64,000 nucleotides of DNA from Thermoleophilia bacterium (GTDB taxonomy: Bacteria > Actinomycetota > Thermoleophilia > Miltoncostaeales > Miltoncostaeaceae), in the NCBI GenBank assembly GCA_028285405.1, contig JANQPH010000014.1, positions 1-64,000 of the forward strand, read 5' to 3'. Below, piece by piece: positions 7,176-17,222 of the stretch. Position numbers and translations under genes: made by a program. The stretch's first letter is position 1. Each line of letters starts with the position of its first letter. Under the pieces are notes generated by a model. That model had not been told where the DNA came from. It worked only from the letters and a program-made list of their open reading frames with translations, and did not search any database.

Positions 7176-8080
7176 CCGGCCGGAGTCGCCTGCGGGTACA
7201 GGGCCGACTCCTTGCGTTCGTCCTGTTGGCGTCGACATTTGCCGGCGCCAACGGTCTGGCCGGTGAGAGCGCGGCGCTCGGCGCCCCAACGGCGGCGGTC
7301 GACCGGGCGGCGGGCAAGAAAGCGGCGAGCTGGCTGGCGGGGCGCCCGACCGCGGCGATGTCGCCGGGTCTGCAGTCCGACGTGATCGTGGCGCTCGAGC
7401 GCGCCGGCGCGCGCCCGCGGGCGCTGCGGCCACGCGCGAACCGGCTCGCGCGGCTCGGCCCGGGGTACGCCACCACGGCGGGTGCGGCCGCCAAGGTCGC
7501 GCTGGCGGCTGACGCCGCCGGGCTCGATCCGGCGCGGCTGCGCGGCGTCGACTATCTGCGCCGGATCACCACCCGCTACCGCGGGGGCAGGTACGGCCGC
7601 TCGAGCTTCGACCAGGCGCTGTCGATGCTCGCGCTCGACGCTGCGGGGCGGCCGATTCCGCGAGCCACCCGGACCTTCCTGGCCTCGCGCCGAGGCTCGG
7701 GAGGATGGGGCTTCGACCTGCGTCGCGGCAGCAAGGACGAGGTCGACTCGACCGCGCTGATCGTCGTGGCGCTCCGTGCCGCCGGGGTGCCCGAGCGGGC
7801 GCCCGTGATCCGGGGGGCGATGGCGTGGCTCGCCAAGCAGCGCAACTCGGCAGGCGGCTATGCCGTCGCCGGCGGTGGCCGGCGGACCGGGGCCAACGCG
7901 ACGGCCCTCGTCATCCAGGCCGAGATCGCCGTCGGCCGCCGGCCGAACCGGAAGACCCTGGCCGCGCTCAGGCGTCTTCAGGCCGGCGACGGCTCGATCC
8001 GCTTCACCAGAGCCCAGGCCGGAGATCGCGGGATCGCGACGGCTGGGGCGGTCCCCGCCCTGATGGGTCGCCCCTACTAG
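7172..8080 (+). CDS. Secreted alpha/alpha-barrel (prenyltransferase/squalene-cyclase repeat) protein
   Basis: A 302-residue protein with an N-terminal signal segment (about residues 11-30), then repeats of the prenyltransferase/squalene-oxidase type: GSGGWGFD followed by DSTALIVVALRAAG, and SAGGYAV followed by NATALVIQAEIAVG. Human transcobalamin and intrinsic factor are built from exactly this alpha6/alpha6 barrel plus a DUF4430 domain. Here the barrel is a separate polypeptide overlapping the DUF4430 gene by GTGA. No terpene-cyclase acidic motif (DxDD) is seen, so a binding role is more likely than an enzyme. Assignment rests on repeats plus riboswitch context. Confidence 0.78.
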   Translation: MTGRSRLRVQGRLLAFVLLASTFAGANGLAGESAALGAPTAAVDRAAGKKAASWLAGRPTAAMSPGLQSDVIVALERAGARPRALRPRANRLARLGPGYATTAGAAAKVALAADAAGLDPARLRGVDYLRRITTRYRGGRYGRSSFDQALSMLALDAAGRPIPRATRTFLASRRGSGGWGFDLRRGSKDEVDSTALIVVALRAAGVPERAPVIRGAMAWLAKQRNSAGGYAVAGGGRRTGANATALVIQAEIAVGRRPNRKTLAALRRLQAGDGSIRFTRAQAGDRGIATAGAVPALMGRPY

Positions 8081-8104
8081 CGACACGCAACTAGCATCGT
8101 CCTG

Positions 8105-8923
8105 ATGCCTGGCGCGAGGGCACTCTCGGCCGAACCTCCCATGGCGCGCCCGGCCCCGCTCGGCGCGCTTGGGCGCGTGCTCTCGAACCCGACGGTCTTC
8201 GTCGTGGTCATGCTCGTGATCACGACCGCGGGGCTCGCGCTCGACCGGTACGCGAACCTCGGCCAGCAGATGCTCTTGAGCGTCGCCGCGTGGGGTTTCC
8301 TCGCCGTCGCCATGGTGCTCGCGAACCGAACCGAGCGCTTCCAGACGGTGGTCGTCGTGGTCATCGCGACTGCGGCCGAGGTGTTCGGCTCGCTGATCCT
8401 CGGCGCGTACGAGTACCGCCTCGAGAACCTGCCGCTGTTCGTGCCCGCGGGCCACGGGATCGTCTACCTGAGCGGACTCCGGCTCAGCCAGACGTCGTGG
8501 GTGCGGGCCCACCGGCGCTGGTTCATCGGTGCCGCCCTCGTCTTCCTGCTCGGATGGGCGACCCTCGGTCTGACCGTCCTCGATCGCCTCGATGTCGCCG
8601 GTGCGATCGGCGCGGTGATCCTGGCCGGGTTCTTGCTTCGCAGCCGCAACGCGGTGATCTACGCCGGCGTGTTCTTCTTCGTCGCGTTCCTCGAGATCTA
8701 CGGAACCGCGATCGGCACATGGCGGTGGGCCGAGACGATCCCCTGGATCGGGCTCCCGGACGGGAACCCGCCGAGCGGTGCGGCCGTCGGCTACGTGCTC
8801 TTCGACATCGTCGCCCTGTCGCTGGCGCCCCATCTGATGCGCGGCTGGGACCGAATGCGAGGCCGCACCGAGGACGGACGACCGTCACGAGAGCCCACCG
8901 AGGCGACGTCCGGCCCCGGCTGA
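8105..8923 (+). CDS. Multi-pass membrane protein of unknown function
   Basis: A 272-residue protein with about seven hydrophobic helices. It has conserved-looking loops such as AEVFGSLILGAYEYR, VPAGHGIVYLSG and IGTWRWAETIPWIGLP. The charged residues inside membrane segments suggest a small-molecule enzyme or transporter, but no family name can be given. It follows the B12 locus by 24 bases in the same direction without a riboswitch of its own, so it may be read from the same transcript; a role in B12 uptake is possible but unsupported. Confidence 0.7.
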   Translation: MPGARALSAEPPMARPAPLGALGRVLSNPTVFVVVMLVITTAGLALDRYANLGQQMLLSVAAWGFLAVAMVLANRTERFQTVVVVVIATAAEVFGSLILGAYEYRLENLPLFVPAGHGIVYLSGLRLSQTSWVRAHRRWFIGAALVFLLGWATLGLTVLDRLDVAGAIGAVILAGFLLRSRNAVIYAGVFFFVAFLEIYGTAIGTWRWAETIPWIGLPDGNPPSGAAVGYVLFDIVALSLAPHLMRGWDRMRGRTEDGRPSREPTEATSGPG

Positions 8924-8942
8924 GAGGACTAGCCTCGCAGGG

Positions 8943-10052
8943 GTGATCCTGAGGCTGCTCGGACTCGTGGCCCTCCTCGGCCTCCTCGTGCCGAGCATTG
9001 CGGCTGCGCATTCCGGGGCCGGGACGGCGGTGAACTACCGGACCGTGCCGGAGGGGCTCGTCGACGCGTCCGGGGAGCCGCTCGCGGGAGCCGAGATCGC
9101 GGTCCACGGAGGGGACGACCGCATCGAGCTCCGCTGGAACCGCCCGACCGAGATCATGGTGCTCGGCTACGCGGACGAGCCGTACCTGCGGATCGGGCCT
9201 GATGGCGCCTTCGAAAACGCCCGCTCACCCTCCGTGGAGTCCAACAGGGAGCGGTTCGGGACCGTCGTGGGCCGAGACTCCGTCGACGCATCCGCGACTC
9301 CGGAGTGGCGCCGGATCAGCTCGGATCCCGTCGCCGTCTGGCACGACCATCGCGCGCACTGGATGTCGCAGGGGGAGCCCCCCGCGAGGGTCGCCGCCGA
9401 GCCGGACGAGCGCCACGTGGTCCAGACCTACTCGATCCCCGTGCTCGTCGACGGCGAGGCGGCCTCGATCCCCGGTCAGCTCGACTACATCCCGCCCCCG
9501 AGCCCGTGGCCGCTGGTCGCGGCCATTCTCCTGCTCGCGCTGATCGGTGCGGGGGTCGTCCTGCGGGCGCCCACGGAGGTGGCGGTCTGGGTCGCGCGCG
9601 CCGTGGCGGCGGCCGGCGTCGGCGCCGGCGGCGCGCTGCTGGTGGCGGACGCCATCGGTGCGCCGTCCGATGGTCTCACCGCGGGAACCACCGAGGGGAT
9701 CCCGCCGTTCGTGCAAGCGGGTCTCTGGACCGCGCTCGTCGCCGCCGTCATCGTCGCGTGGCTACGCGCCGCTCGCCGTGGTCGGGCGGCGGAGTCGGTG
9801 GTCATGCTCGTGGGCACCCTCGTGCTCGCCGGAGTCGCGGGCCTCGGTCGGATCTCGTACCTCGACCACGCGGTGATCCCCGGTGAGCTCTCTGAGGGTG
9901 TCTCGAGGGCGCTCGTCGTCGTCTGCCTGGCCTCGCTCCCGATCCCGGCCGCGTGGGCGTGGCGGACCATCGGCTCGCTGCGGACGTACCGCGACGACGG
10001 GGGCGAGCCGCCCACCCCGGCGATCCCGTCGCGCGAGGCCGTCCAGGCCTAG
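8943..10052 (+). CDS. Exported protein with C-terminal membrane domain
   Basis: 369 residues starting at GTG. A signal peptide ends near residue 22 (SIAAAHSG). An extracytoplasmic region to about residue 175 has the His-rich motif WHDHRAHWM near residue 137. It is followed by five predicted transmembrane helices and a short cytoplasmic tail. The leading AAHSG and the His cluster recall copper-handling YcnI/CopC-like proteins, but the match is only suggestive. The stop codon overlaps that of the convergent protease gene within CTAG. Confidence 0.7.
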   Translation: MILRLLGLVALLGLLVPSIAAAHSGAGTAVNYRTVPEGLVDASGEPLAGAEIAVHGGDDRIELRWNRPTEIMVLGYADEPYLRIGPDGAFENARSPSVESNRERFGTVVGRDSVDASATPEWRRISSDPVAVWHDHRAHWMSQGEPPARVAAEPDERHVVQTYSIPVLVDGEAASIPGQLDYIPPPSPWPLVAAILLLALIGAGVVLRAPTEVAVWVARAVAAAGVGAGGALLVADAIGAPSDGLTAGTTEGIPPFVQAGLWTALVAAVIVAWLRAARRGRAAESVVMLVGTLVLAGVAGLGRISYLDHAVIPGELSEGVSRALVVVCLASLPIPAAWAWRTIGSLRTYRDDGGEPPTPAIPSREAVQA

Positions 10053-11203
10053 GCGCACGCACCGGCGTCGACCGGCGCCAGGTCGCGCCGGAGGGCGTCG
10101 GCGATCTCGCTCCTCGGAACTGCCGCGGTCGAATCCGAGCCGGGGGTGCCGCCGAAGATCATGGCGACCACCGCCCCGCGTCGGTCCACGATGGGTCCCC
10201 CGCTCGAGCCGGGACCGAGCGAGCCGCGGACCGTCACGATCGTCCGCAGTGTGGGGGCGGTGCTTCCCACGCCGGGAGCGAGCACCGCGCGGGGTGGTCC
10301 CGCCGTGCCGGGTGTCGCGGTCAGCGAGCCGCCGCCCGGGTAGCCGAGCAGCACGACCGGCGTCGTCGCGGCGCGCTGACCGACGAGACTCAGAGGCCGT
10401 TCCCCGAGGTCGTCGACCCGCAGCAGCGCGATGTCGTCGCGGCGGTCGATGTGCACGAGCGTTGCGTCGAGGCGCCGCCCGTCGGGCGTGAGGACGTCGG
10501 GACCGTCGACGCCGGCGACGACGTGCGCGTTGGTGGCGATGAGATCCGTGGCGGCCACCCACCCGGATCCCTGCAGCGGCACGCCACAGGCTCGCCCCCT
10601 GACCTGCACGACGCGATCCTGTGCCGCCGCCGCTCCGGGCTCGCGCAGCACCGACTCGTCCGGCGGAGGCAGCGCGGCGGGGGCGAGGGCGATGATCGGC
10701 CTGGGATCGAGGCGTGAGATCGCCGACATCAGCCGGTCCGGAGGCACCGCGGCGAGCGCGCGGCTGAGGATCGCCGAGCGCTGCACGTGCTCTCGGAAGG
10801 GGCTGTCGGCCTGGTCGCCTTGGGCGAACGCCGCGGCGGATGCGATGAGCCAGGCGAAGGCGAGCCCGACGAGTCCGCCGAGGACGAACCCTCCGCCCGC
10901 ATCGAGCGGTCGGGCGGGCCCGAACCGCGCCGCCTTGCGCAGTGGGGCCGCGAGCCGGAGCGCGATGGTCTGAGCGATCAGCGCGCCGACGACGGCCGCC
11001 GCCAGCGTGGCGAGCGGGATCCACTCCTGCACCCCGGCCGCCTCGAGCACGGACGGCGCTACCCGTGCACCGACGATCGCGCCGATCGCGAGGCCGCCGA
11101 ACGAGATCAGCTGCTCGGTCAGCCCGCGCTGCAGGCCGAGCGCGCACCAGAGGAGCACCCAGACGACGACCGCGAGGTCGACCAGCGAGAAGGGTCCGAT
11201 CAT
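10049..11203 (-). CDS. marP: MarP-like membrane serine protease (CvpA domain plus trypsin-like domain)
   Basis: 384 residues, close to mycobacterial MarP (about 397). Four N-terminal transmembrane helices of the CvpA/colicin V type (about residues 5-125) are followed by a periplasmic chymotrypsin-fold protease. The catalytic His is in ATNAHVV, Asp in RRDDIALLR and Ser in GPGSSGGPI. Two cysteines, one in GRACG before the protease core and one four residues from the stop region (AGACA), match the regulatory disulphide of MarP. Known MarP proteins protect cells against acid and oxidative stress by processing cell-wall hydrolases. Start ATG at 11203. Confidence 0.88.
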   Translation of the reverse strand: MIGPFSLVDLAVVVWVLLWCALGLQRGLTEQLISFGGLAIGAIVGARVAPSVLEAAGVQEWIPLATLAAAVVGALIAQTIALRLAAPLRKAARFGPARPLDAGGGFVLGGLVGLAFAWLIASAAAFAQGDQADSPFREHVQRSAILSRALAAVPPDRLMSAISRLDPRPIIALAPAALPPPDESVLREPGAAAAQDRVVQVRGRACGVPLQGSGWVAATDLIATNAHVVAGVDGPDVLTPDGRRLDATLVHIDRRDDIALLRVDDLGERPLSLVGQRAATTPVVLLGYPGGGSLTATPGTAGPPRAVLAPGVGSTAPTLRTIVTVRGSLGPGSSGGPIVDRRGAVVAMIFGGTPGSDSTAAVPRSEIADALRRDLAPVDAGACA

Positions 11204-11234
11204 CGCGTCACCCCCGGGGCGGACCGCATGTCGA

Positions 11235-12020
11235 TCAGGCCCGGTTGAGCGACCAGTCGTACTCCAGGAAGCCGACCTCGCTCGCGCCGCGAAGCTGCTC
11301 GGGCAGGTGCTGGCGTGTCCAGGGCAGGAGGCGCTGCGGGCGCAGGAGCGCCAGGAGCGTGCCCAGCTCGGAGGGGGGCTTGGTGATCGGCGCGAAGTCC
11401 CCACCGAACCACTGGAAGATGCGAGACAGGCGAACCCGCCGCGGGCCGTCCAGCGCCGCCCCTCGCGACTCGTCCGCGAGGTACTTGCGGCCGTTGCTCG
11501 CGAGCTCCGGCCACACGTTCGCGCCGGAGTAGACGGCGAGTGGGGGGCATCCCCGAGACGCGCAGTTCAGCCCGAAGTGGACGAGCGGATCGCCGAGCTT
11601 TCGCGCCTTGGCGTGCTCGATCACGTCAGCGGTCAGCTCGGTCCCCGCGACGCGGAATCGCTCCGCCCAGAACGCCCCCGGGATGTCGTTGATCCCACGC
11701 TTGGGTCGCCAGCGAACGATCAGCTCGAGGATGCAGGCGTTGTACGCGTTGATCCAGAACGCCGCGGCCTCGTCGCGGCCGAGCTGGTCCGGATCGGCGA
11801 CGGCGATCATCTCGAGGTACGCGGGGAGCTCCTTCGAGCCCGCGACCTCGTCGTAGTCGACCGACCAGCCGTCGGACGCGCGTGCCACGAGCGTCGCGAG
11901 CGGCTCGTGGTCGAACCGGCGGCTCGATCCGGCCGCCGGGCGCGGAGGGGGCGCGGCTCGGGGGCTCGCGAAGCGGGACCTGAGGGCGCCGAGCGGTGCC
12001 GGGGCTGGGGCGTCGGCCAT
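11235..12020 (-). CDS. DUF547 domain protein
   Basis: A 261-residue protein matching the DUF547 family. It shows the family pattern AAAFWINAYNACILE, then FGLNCASRGCPPL and a C-terminal FLEYDWSLN. No signal peptide is obvious; the N-terminus is Ala/Pro-rich. DUF547 proteins carry conserved Cys, Asn and Tyr residues that suggest a papain-like hydrolase, but no activity is established. It sits 31 bases upstream of the MarP-like gene on the same strand, so the two may be cotranscribed. Confidence 0.8.
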   Translation of the reverse strand: MADAPAPAPLGALRSRFASPRAAPPPRPAAGSSRRFDHEPLATLVARASDGWSVDYDEVAGSKELPAYLEMIAVADPDQLGRDEAAAFWINAYNACILELIVRWRPKRGINDIPGAFWAERFRVAGTELTADVIEHAKARKLGDPLVHFGLNCASRGCPPLAVYSGANVWPELASNGRKYLADESRGAALDGPRRVRLSRIFQWFGGDFAPITKPPSELGTLLALLRPQRLLPWTRQHLPEQLRGASEVGFLEYDWSLNRA

Positions 12021-12081
12021 CGAGATCGAGGGTAGCGACCGCGCTCGGCGTGCCCACGGGTCGCGGTCCGCGGGTCCCCGC

Positions 12082-14289
12082 TCAGCTGGCGGTGGGCAGC
12101 GGCACGCCGCTTCGAACGCTGAGGACGTCGACGAACGCGGTGTAGCTCGGCTTGAGGAGCCCGGGGATGGGCGCTCCTCCCCCCGGACCGGTTCGGGACA
12201 GCGTCGTCCAGTTGGACGGAATGTTGTCCGCAGGGTCGAAGTCGTGCGCGTAGGCGACGAGACCCGCCGGCCACCCCGCGCCGCCGCCGTTGTTGCCCTG
12301 GAAGTTGAACCAGATGACGCCCGCGACCCGGCCCGCGACGACCTGAGGAACGCTGAAGATGTCGCGCAGGTATTGCGCCTGCTCGGCCTCGGTCACCTCG
12401 GAGCCCGCCGGACGGGCGGACGAGGCCTGCGTGCTGTAGCCGGCTTCCGTGACGATGATGGGTAGGCCGGGCTTCCACGCGTCGAGCCGGCACGTGATCT
12501 CGTAGAGCGACTGCCAGCTCGGGTAGGGGACGACACCGATCTGGTTGTCGCAGTCGGCGCTGATCTGGTCCTGGCCGCGGTCGAGCAGCGGCTCGTCCGC
12601 GGGATAGAGGTGTTGGCTGAAGGCGTCGGCATCGATGTCCGTCGGGTGGTCGATGAGCGCCTGCAGGAACGTGCGCGCGTCGCCGCCGGAGCCCAGCCCT
12701 CCGACCAGCACGAACACGTTCGGGTCGACGGCCTTGGCCGCGTCGGTCACGGCCTCGGCGAGGACCGCGTACTCCGCGGGGGTGATCTTGGTGATCGTGC
12801 CGAGATCGTCGCGCCGCAGGAACGCGATCTTGTTCGGCTCGTTCCAGGCCTCGAGGTACTCGATCCTCGGCCGTCCGACGCCGTTGTACCGGGTGAGGAG
12901 GGCCGTGACGAAGGCGGCGACATCGGCCGTGAACGGGCCCCAGGCGCCGGGCGCGAGTGGGACGTGTGGATTCACGGGAGTCCCCGAGGGTGGACCCTGG
13001 GGCGCCAGCCAGTCGGGAACGTCGTAGAACGAGACGATCGGCATGATTCCAAGATCAGCGTACTTCTGGAGGATCTGGTCGGTCCGCACCCAGTCGTAGG
13101 CCGGGTCGTTCGGATCGGTTGGCCCATGTCCGGGCGCGTTCGGCTCGGTCGGGGCGATGTCGCCCCAGAAGAGGTCGACGCGCGCGACGGTCTGGCCGGC
13201 GGCCGCCTGTGCGTCCTGGCGTGCCGCGAGCTCCCCGAGCGGGCGTACCGGCAAGCGGTCGTCCTGGGATCCGACGGCCGGTCCTCGTCCCAGGGGGCCG
13301 AACGGCGGGGAGCACGCGGCGCCGGCCGCTCCGGCGGCCGTGACGCACGAGCGCACCAGCGCCTCGGCTGACGCGACGAGCGGTGTCAGCTGGCTCGTGG
13401 TCGCTCCGGGGATGGTGACCCAGCTGGCGCCGCCGTCGGTCGAGCGTTGCCATCGGTACGAGAGCTCCAGGGGGTTGTTGGTCCAGGCACCCGAGGTGCT
13501 CGTGAGGAGCTGGCCGATGCCCGCAATTCCGGTGACCATCGGCAGGGAGGTGTTCGTCGGCACGGGTGCGCTCGGCGCTTGCGCCTGGCTCGACGTCTGC
13601 GGCTGGCTCGGCTGCTGTGACTGGGGCTCGGCCGGTGGCTGGGGCGTGGGGGGCGCATCGCCGAGGCGGACGACCCGCGCGGGGCTCCACCACCACTTTC
13701 CGAACGCTCGCAGCCGAGCGCGCAGCCGGTGTCCGACCAGCTCGTCCGTGAGTGCGAGCCTTCGGGTCGTGACCGGCCGACTCGTGTCGGTCCGAAGCAG
13801 CTGCCACTTGCCGCCGGGGGCGCGCGTGAACCAGCGAACGGGCCCGGACTTGGTCGAGAGGAGGGTGAGCGAGTGGTCGGCTTGGCCGAGGCCGTCGAGG
13901 CGAAGGCGCGGGCCGACTCGCAGAGGCGGGCTCGAGACCCAGCGACCGTCGAGGCGGGCCTGCCCCCGGACGAATCGGCCCTGCAGCCGCTTGGGCACGA
14001 CCAGCAAGATCCGCGTGGCGCCACGGCGGGTGCGGAGTGTGCGCCACGGCCCGCGCCCGGTTCGGGTCTGCCAGCGCGCGGTCGACCTCGGTCCCCAGCG
14101 GGCGATCAGGCGGGATCCGACCACCGAGTTACCCGAGAGCCGAACACGCGATCGGGCGTCGAGCGTCTGGGCGTGCTCACCCGCGGTCGGGTTCGGGGCC
14201 GGTATCGGGGCCGCCGAGGCCCCGGCGACGCCGAAGGCCGCCACGACCAGCGCCGCAGCGAGCCCCCAAGCGAGCGACGTCGTTCGCAC
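12082..14289 (-). CDS. Secreted glycoside hydrolase (clan A-like TIM barrel) with N-terminal Ig-like regions
   Basis: 735 residues from a GTG at 14289. The signal peptide covers about residues 1-28 (ending GASAAP). Residues about 45-175 are a basic, Trp-rich Ig-like region. A Pro/Gln linker follows, then another Ig-like repeat (GAWTNNPLELSYRWQRS) near residues 200-280. From about residue 300 a TIM barrel has the acid/base signature WNEPN and a later Glu in VTEAGYST, the spacing expected of GH5/GH39-like retaining enzymes. It probably acts on extracellular polysaccharide; the substrate cannot be told. It is read away from the tRNA-Gln gene, and longer starts would run into its promoter. Confidence 0.8.
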   Translation of the reverse strand: MRTTSLAWGLAAALVVAAFGVAGASAAPIPAPNPTAGEHAQTLDARSRVRLSGNSVVGSRLIARWGPRSTARWQTRTGRGPWRTLRTRRGATRILLVVPKRLQGRFVRGQARLDGRWVSSPPLRVGPRLRLDGLGQADHSLTLLSTKSGPVRWFTRAPGGKWQLLRTDTSRPVTTRRLALTDELVGHRLRARLRAFGKWWWSPARVVRLGDAPPTPQPPAEPQSQQPSQPQTSSQAQAPSAPVPTNTSLPMVTGIAGIGQLLTSTSGAWTNNPLELSYRWQRSTDGGASWVTIPGATTSQLTPLVASAEALVRSCVTAAGAAGAACSPPFGPLGRGPAVGSQDDRLPVRPLGELAARQDAQAAAGQTVARVDLFWGDIAPTEPNAPGHGPTDPNDPAYDWVRTDQILQKYADLGIMPIVSFYDVPDWLAPQGPPSGTPVNPHVPLAPGAWGPFTADVAAFVTALLTRYNGVGRPRIEYLEAWNEPNKIAFLRRDDLGTITKITPAEYAVLAEAVTDAAKAVDPNVFVLVGGLGSGGDARTFLQALIDHPTDIDADAFSQHLYPADEPLLDRGQDQISADCDNQIGVVPYPSWQSLYEITCRLDAWKPGLPIIVTEAGYSTQASSARPAGSEVTEAEQAQYLRDIFSVPQVVAGRVAGVIWFNFQGNNGGGAGWPAGLVAYAHDFDPADNIPSNWTTLSRTGPGGGAPIPGLLKPSYTAFVDVLSVRSGVPLPTAS

Positions 14290-14328
14290 TCCACACGCGC
14301 GGCGGCAGGGGTTGGCCACGGGCGCGGT

Positions 14329-14334
14329 TATACT
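14329..14334 (+). promoter_or_regulatory. Probable -10 element for tRNA-Gln
   Basis: TATACT lies 28 bases before the mature tRNA 5' end, a sensible distance for a short leader. No good -35 is seen at 17-base spacing. It is one of few AT-rich hexamers in this GC-rich intergenic stretch. Confidence 0.45.
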
Positions 14335-14361
14335 CGAAATCGCGCCCGGACCCAGGTCCAA

Positions 14362-14435
14362 TGGGGCGTAGCCAAGCGGTAAGGCAACGGGTTTTGGTCC
14401 CGTGATCGGGGGTTCGAATCCTCCCGCCCCAACCA
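14362..14435 (+). tRNA. tRNA-Gln (UUG anticodon)
   Basis: Folds as a full cloverleaf. The acceptor stem TGGGGCG pairs with CGCCCCA. The anticodon stem ACGGG/CCCGT encloses loop TTTTGGT with anticodon TTG, and the T-arm contains GGTTCGAATCC. Discriminator A at 14432 is followed by an encoded CCA (14433-14435). TTG reads CAA and, by wobble, CAG. It lies 26 bases before glmU. Confidence 0.97.
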
Positions 14436-14461
14436 GTCAACCGATCGGGAGCGACCCCGCG

Positions 14462-15858
14462 GTGAGCATCGGCGCAGTCGTCCTCGCAGCAGGCCAAGGG
14501 ACACGCATGAAGTCCCGGCGAGCCAAGGTGCTCCACGAGGTGGCCGGCCGGCCGATGCTGGCGTGGGTGCTCGCCGCGGTTGCAGGGGCCGATGTCAGCC
14601 ACACGGTCGTGGTCGTCGGTCACGGAGCCGAGGGCGTGTCGGCGATCCTCCCCGACGGCGTCGACACGGCCGTGCAGGAGGAGCAGCTCGGCACGGGGCA
14701 CGCGACCCAGATCGGCCTGTCCGCGCTCGACCCGGGTGTCACGACCGTGCTCGTGCTCTGCGGGGACGCGCCGCTGGTGGACTCGGACGTGATCGCCGCG
14801 CTGCTGCTGTCGCACACCGAGGCGGGACGGGCCGCGACCATGGTCACGACCGTGCTCGGCGACCCCGGCGGCTACGGTCGGGTCGTCCGGGGACCCGACG
14901 GAGAGGTCGCGCGTGTCGTCGAGGCGAAGGACGCGACGCCGGAGGAGCTGGCCGTCACCGAGATCAACACGGGCGTCTTCGCCTTCGATCGCGCGGAGCT
15001 CGAGTCCGCGCTCGGCCGGGTCGGTCGGGACAACGCGCAGGGCGAGGCGTACCTGCCCGACACGCTCGGGCTGGTGGAGGGCGCGGTCGGCGCGGTCATC
15101 GCCGCGCCGGAGGTCGCGCTCGGGATCAACGACCGGACCGATCTGGCCGCGTGCGAGGCCGTGCTGCAGGATCGGATGCGCGGCGCCCTGATGCGGGCCG
15201 GGGTCACGATGCCGGATCCCTCGGCGGTCTACCTGGAGCCCGGCGTCGAGGTCGGGATGGACTCGGTGCTCCTGCCCGGCACCCACCTGCGCGGCTCGAC
15301 ATCGGTCGGGGTCGGCTGCCAGATCGGCCCAGGGACGACGCTGGAGAACACGGTGGTGGGCGACGGCGCGCGCGTCGTCTCCTCGCACGCCTACGACGCC
15401 GAGGTCGGCGCCGACTGCGAGGTGGGGCCGTTTGCGTACCTGCGCCCCGGGGCTCGGCTCGAGCGCGGCGCGAAGGCCGGCACGTTCGTGGAGATGAAGA
15501 ACGCGGTGATCGGGGCTGGCGCGAAGGTGCCGCACCTCTCCTACGTGGGCGACGCCGACGTCGGGGAGCGCTCCAACATCGGGGCCGGCAACATCACCGC
15601 CAACTACGACGGGTTCCGAAAGCACCGCACGGTGATCGGCGCCCGGGTCAAGACCGGATCCGACTGCGTCTTCGTCGCTCCGGTCGAGATCGGCGACGAC
15701 GCGATGACCGGGGCGGGCTCGATCATCACTGACGACGTCCCGGCCGGTGCGCTCGGCATTGCCAGAGAGCGCCAGAGCGTGATCGAGGGGTTCACGGCCA
15801 AGGCGAGCGCGCGCGCGCAAGCGGCGGCACGCGAAAGCGACGAGGGAGGCACCCACTC

Positions 15859-15862
<4 letters not shown>
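14462..15862 (+). CDS. glmU: Bifunctional UDP-GlcNAc pyrophosphorylase / GlcN-1-P acetyltransferase
   Basis: 466 residues. It makes UDP-N-acetylglucosamine for peptidoglycan and glycan synthesis. The N-terminal nucleotidyltransferase opens with LAAGQGTRMKS at about residue 8. The C-terminal left-handed beta-helix acetyltransferase carries YVGDADVG, SNIGAGNITANYDG and the catalytic His region near residue 357. The GTG at 14462 gives the family's usual N-terminus; readings beginning earlier would start inside the tRNA. The stop overlaps the prs start (GTGA), so UDP-GlcNAc and PRPP synthesis are coupled, an arrangement common in Gram-positive bacteria. Confidence 0.97.
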
Positions 15863-16860
<998 letters not shown>

Positions 16861-16873
16861 CGGGGCGGGCCGG

Positions 16874-17176
16874 GTGGCCGACGAGCACGCGCCACCGCCC
16901 CCGCCGCCGGGGCTCGCCAAGTGGCTCCGGCGCGGCGCGGCCATCGGGCTCATCGACGTGCACCCCGACGACCAGATCCCCGGACGTGTCGCCTACCGGC
17001 TGACGGCGCGGACCTCGTGGAAGACCGCCGGTCCGCGCAAGCTCGCCGAGCGCGTCCTGGTCGACGCCGGGCGGGCGCAGCCGGATCGGTTCACGGTCTT
17101 CCACGACGAGGAGGGCGCGTTGTGGTTCGTCGACGAGACCGGCGTCGTCTCTGATGCCGACGGCGACGCCGGGTAG
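16874..17176 (+). CDS. Small hypothetical protein (100 aa)
   Basis: 100 residues from GTG, 13 bases after prs. The N-terminus is Pro-rich (APPPPPPG). The rest is a small alpha/beta protein with GLAKWLRRG, TSWKTAGPRKLAERVL and a hydrophobic end region FTVFHDEEGALWFVDE. No known domain is recognised and no signal peptide is present. Codon use resembles its neighbours, and it fits between prs and rplY without overlap. Function unknown. Confidence 0.6.
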   Translation: MADEHAPPPPPPGLAKWLRRGAAIGLIDVHPDDQIPGRVAYRLTARTSWKTAGPRKLAERVLVDAGRAQPDRFTVFHDEEGALWFVDETGVVSDADGDAG

Positions 17177-17222
17177 CGCGCCCGCGCCGCCCCACGGCTG
17201 GCCGCCCGCCCCTCGCCTCAGG

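Noticed and set aside
14290-14361. Longer start for the glycosidase gene near 14361
   Set aside because: It would run through the divergent tRNA promoter up to the tRNA 5' end and add residues that do not fit a signal peptide.
14402-14461. Earlier start for glmU inside the tRNA gene
   Set aside because: The frame is open but overlaps tRNA-Gln; the GTG at 14462 gives the standard GlmU N-terminus.
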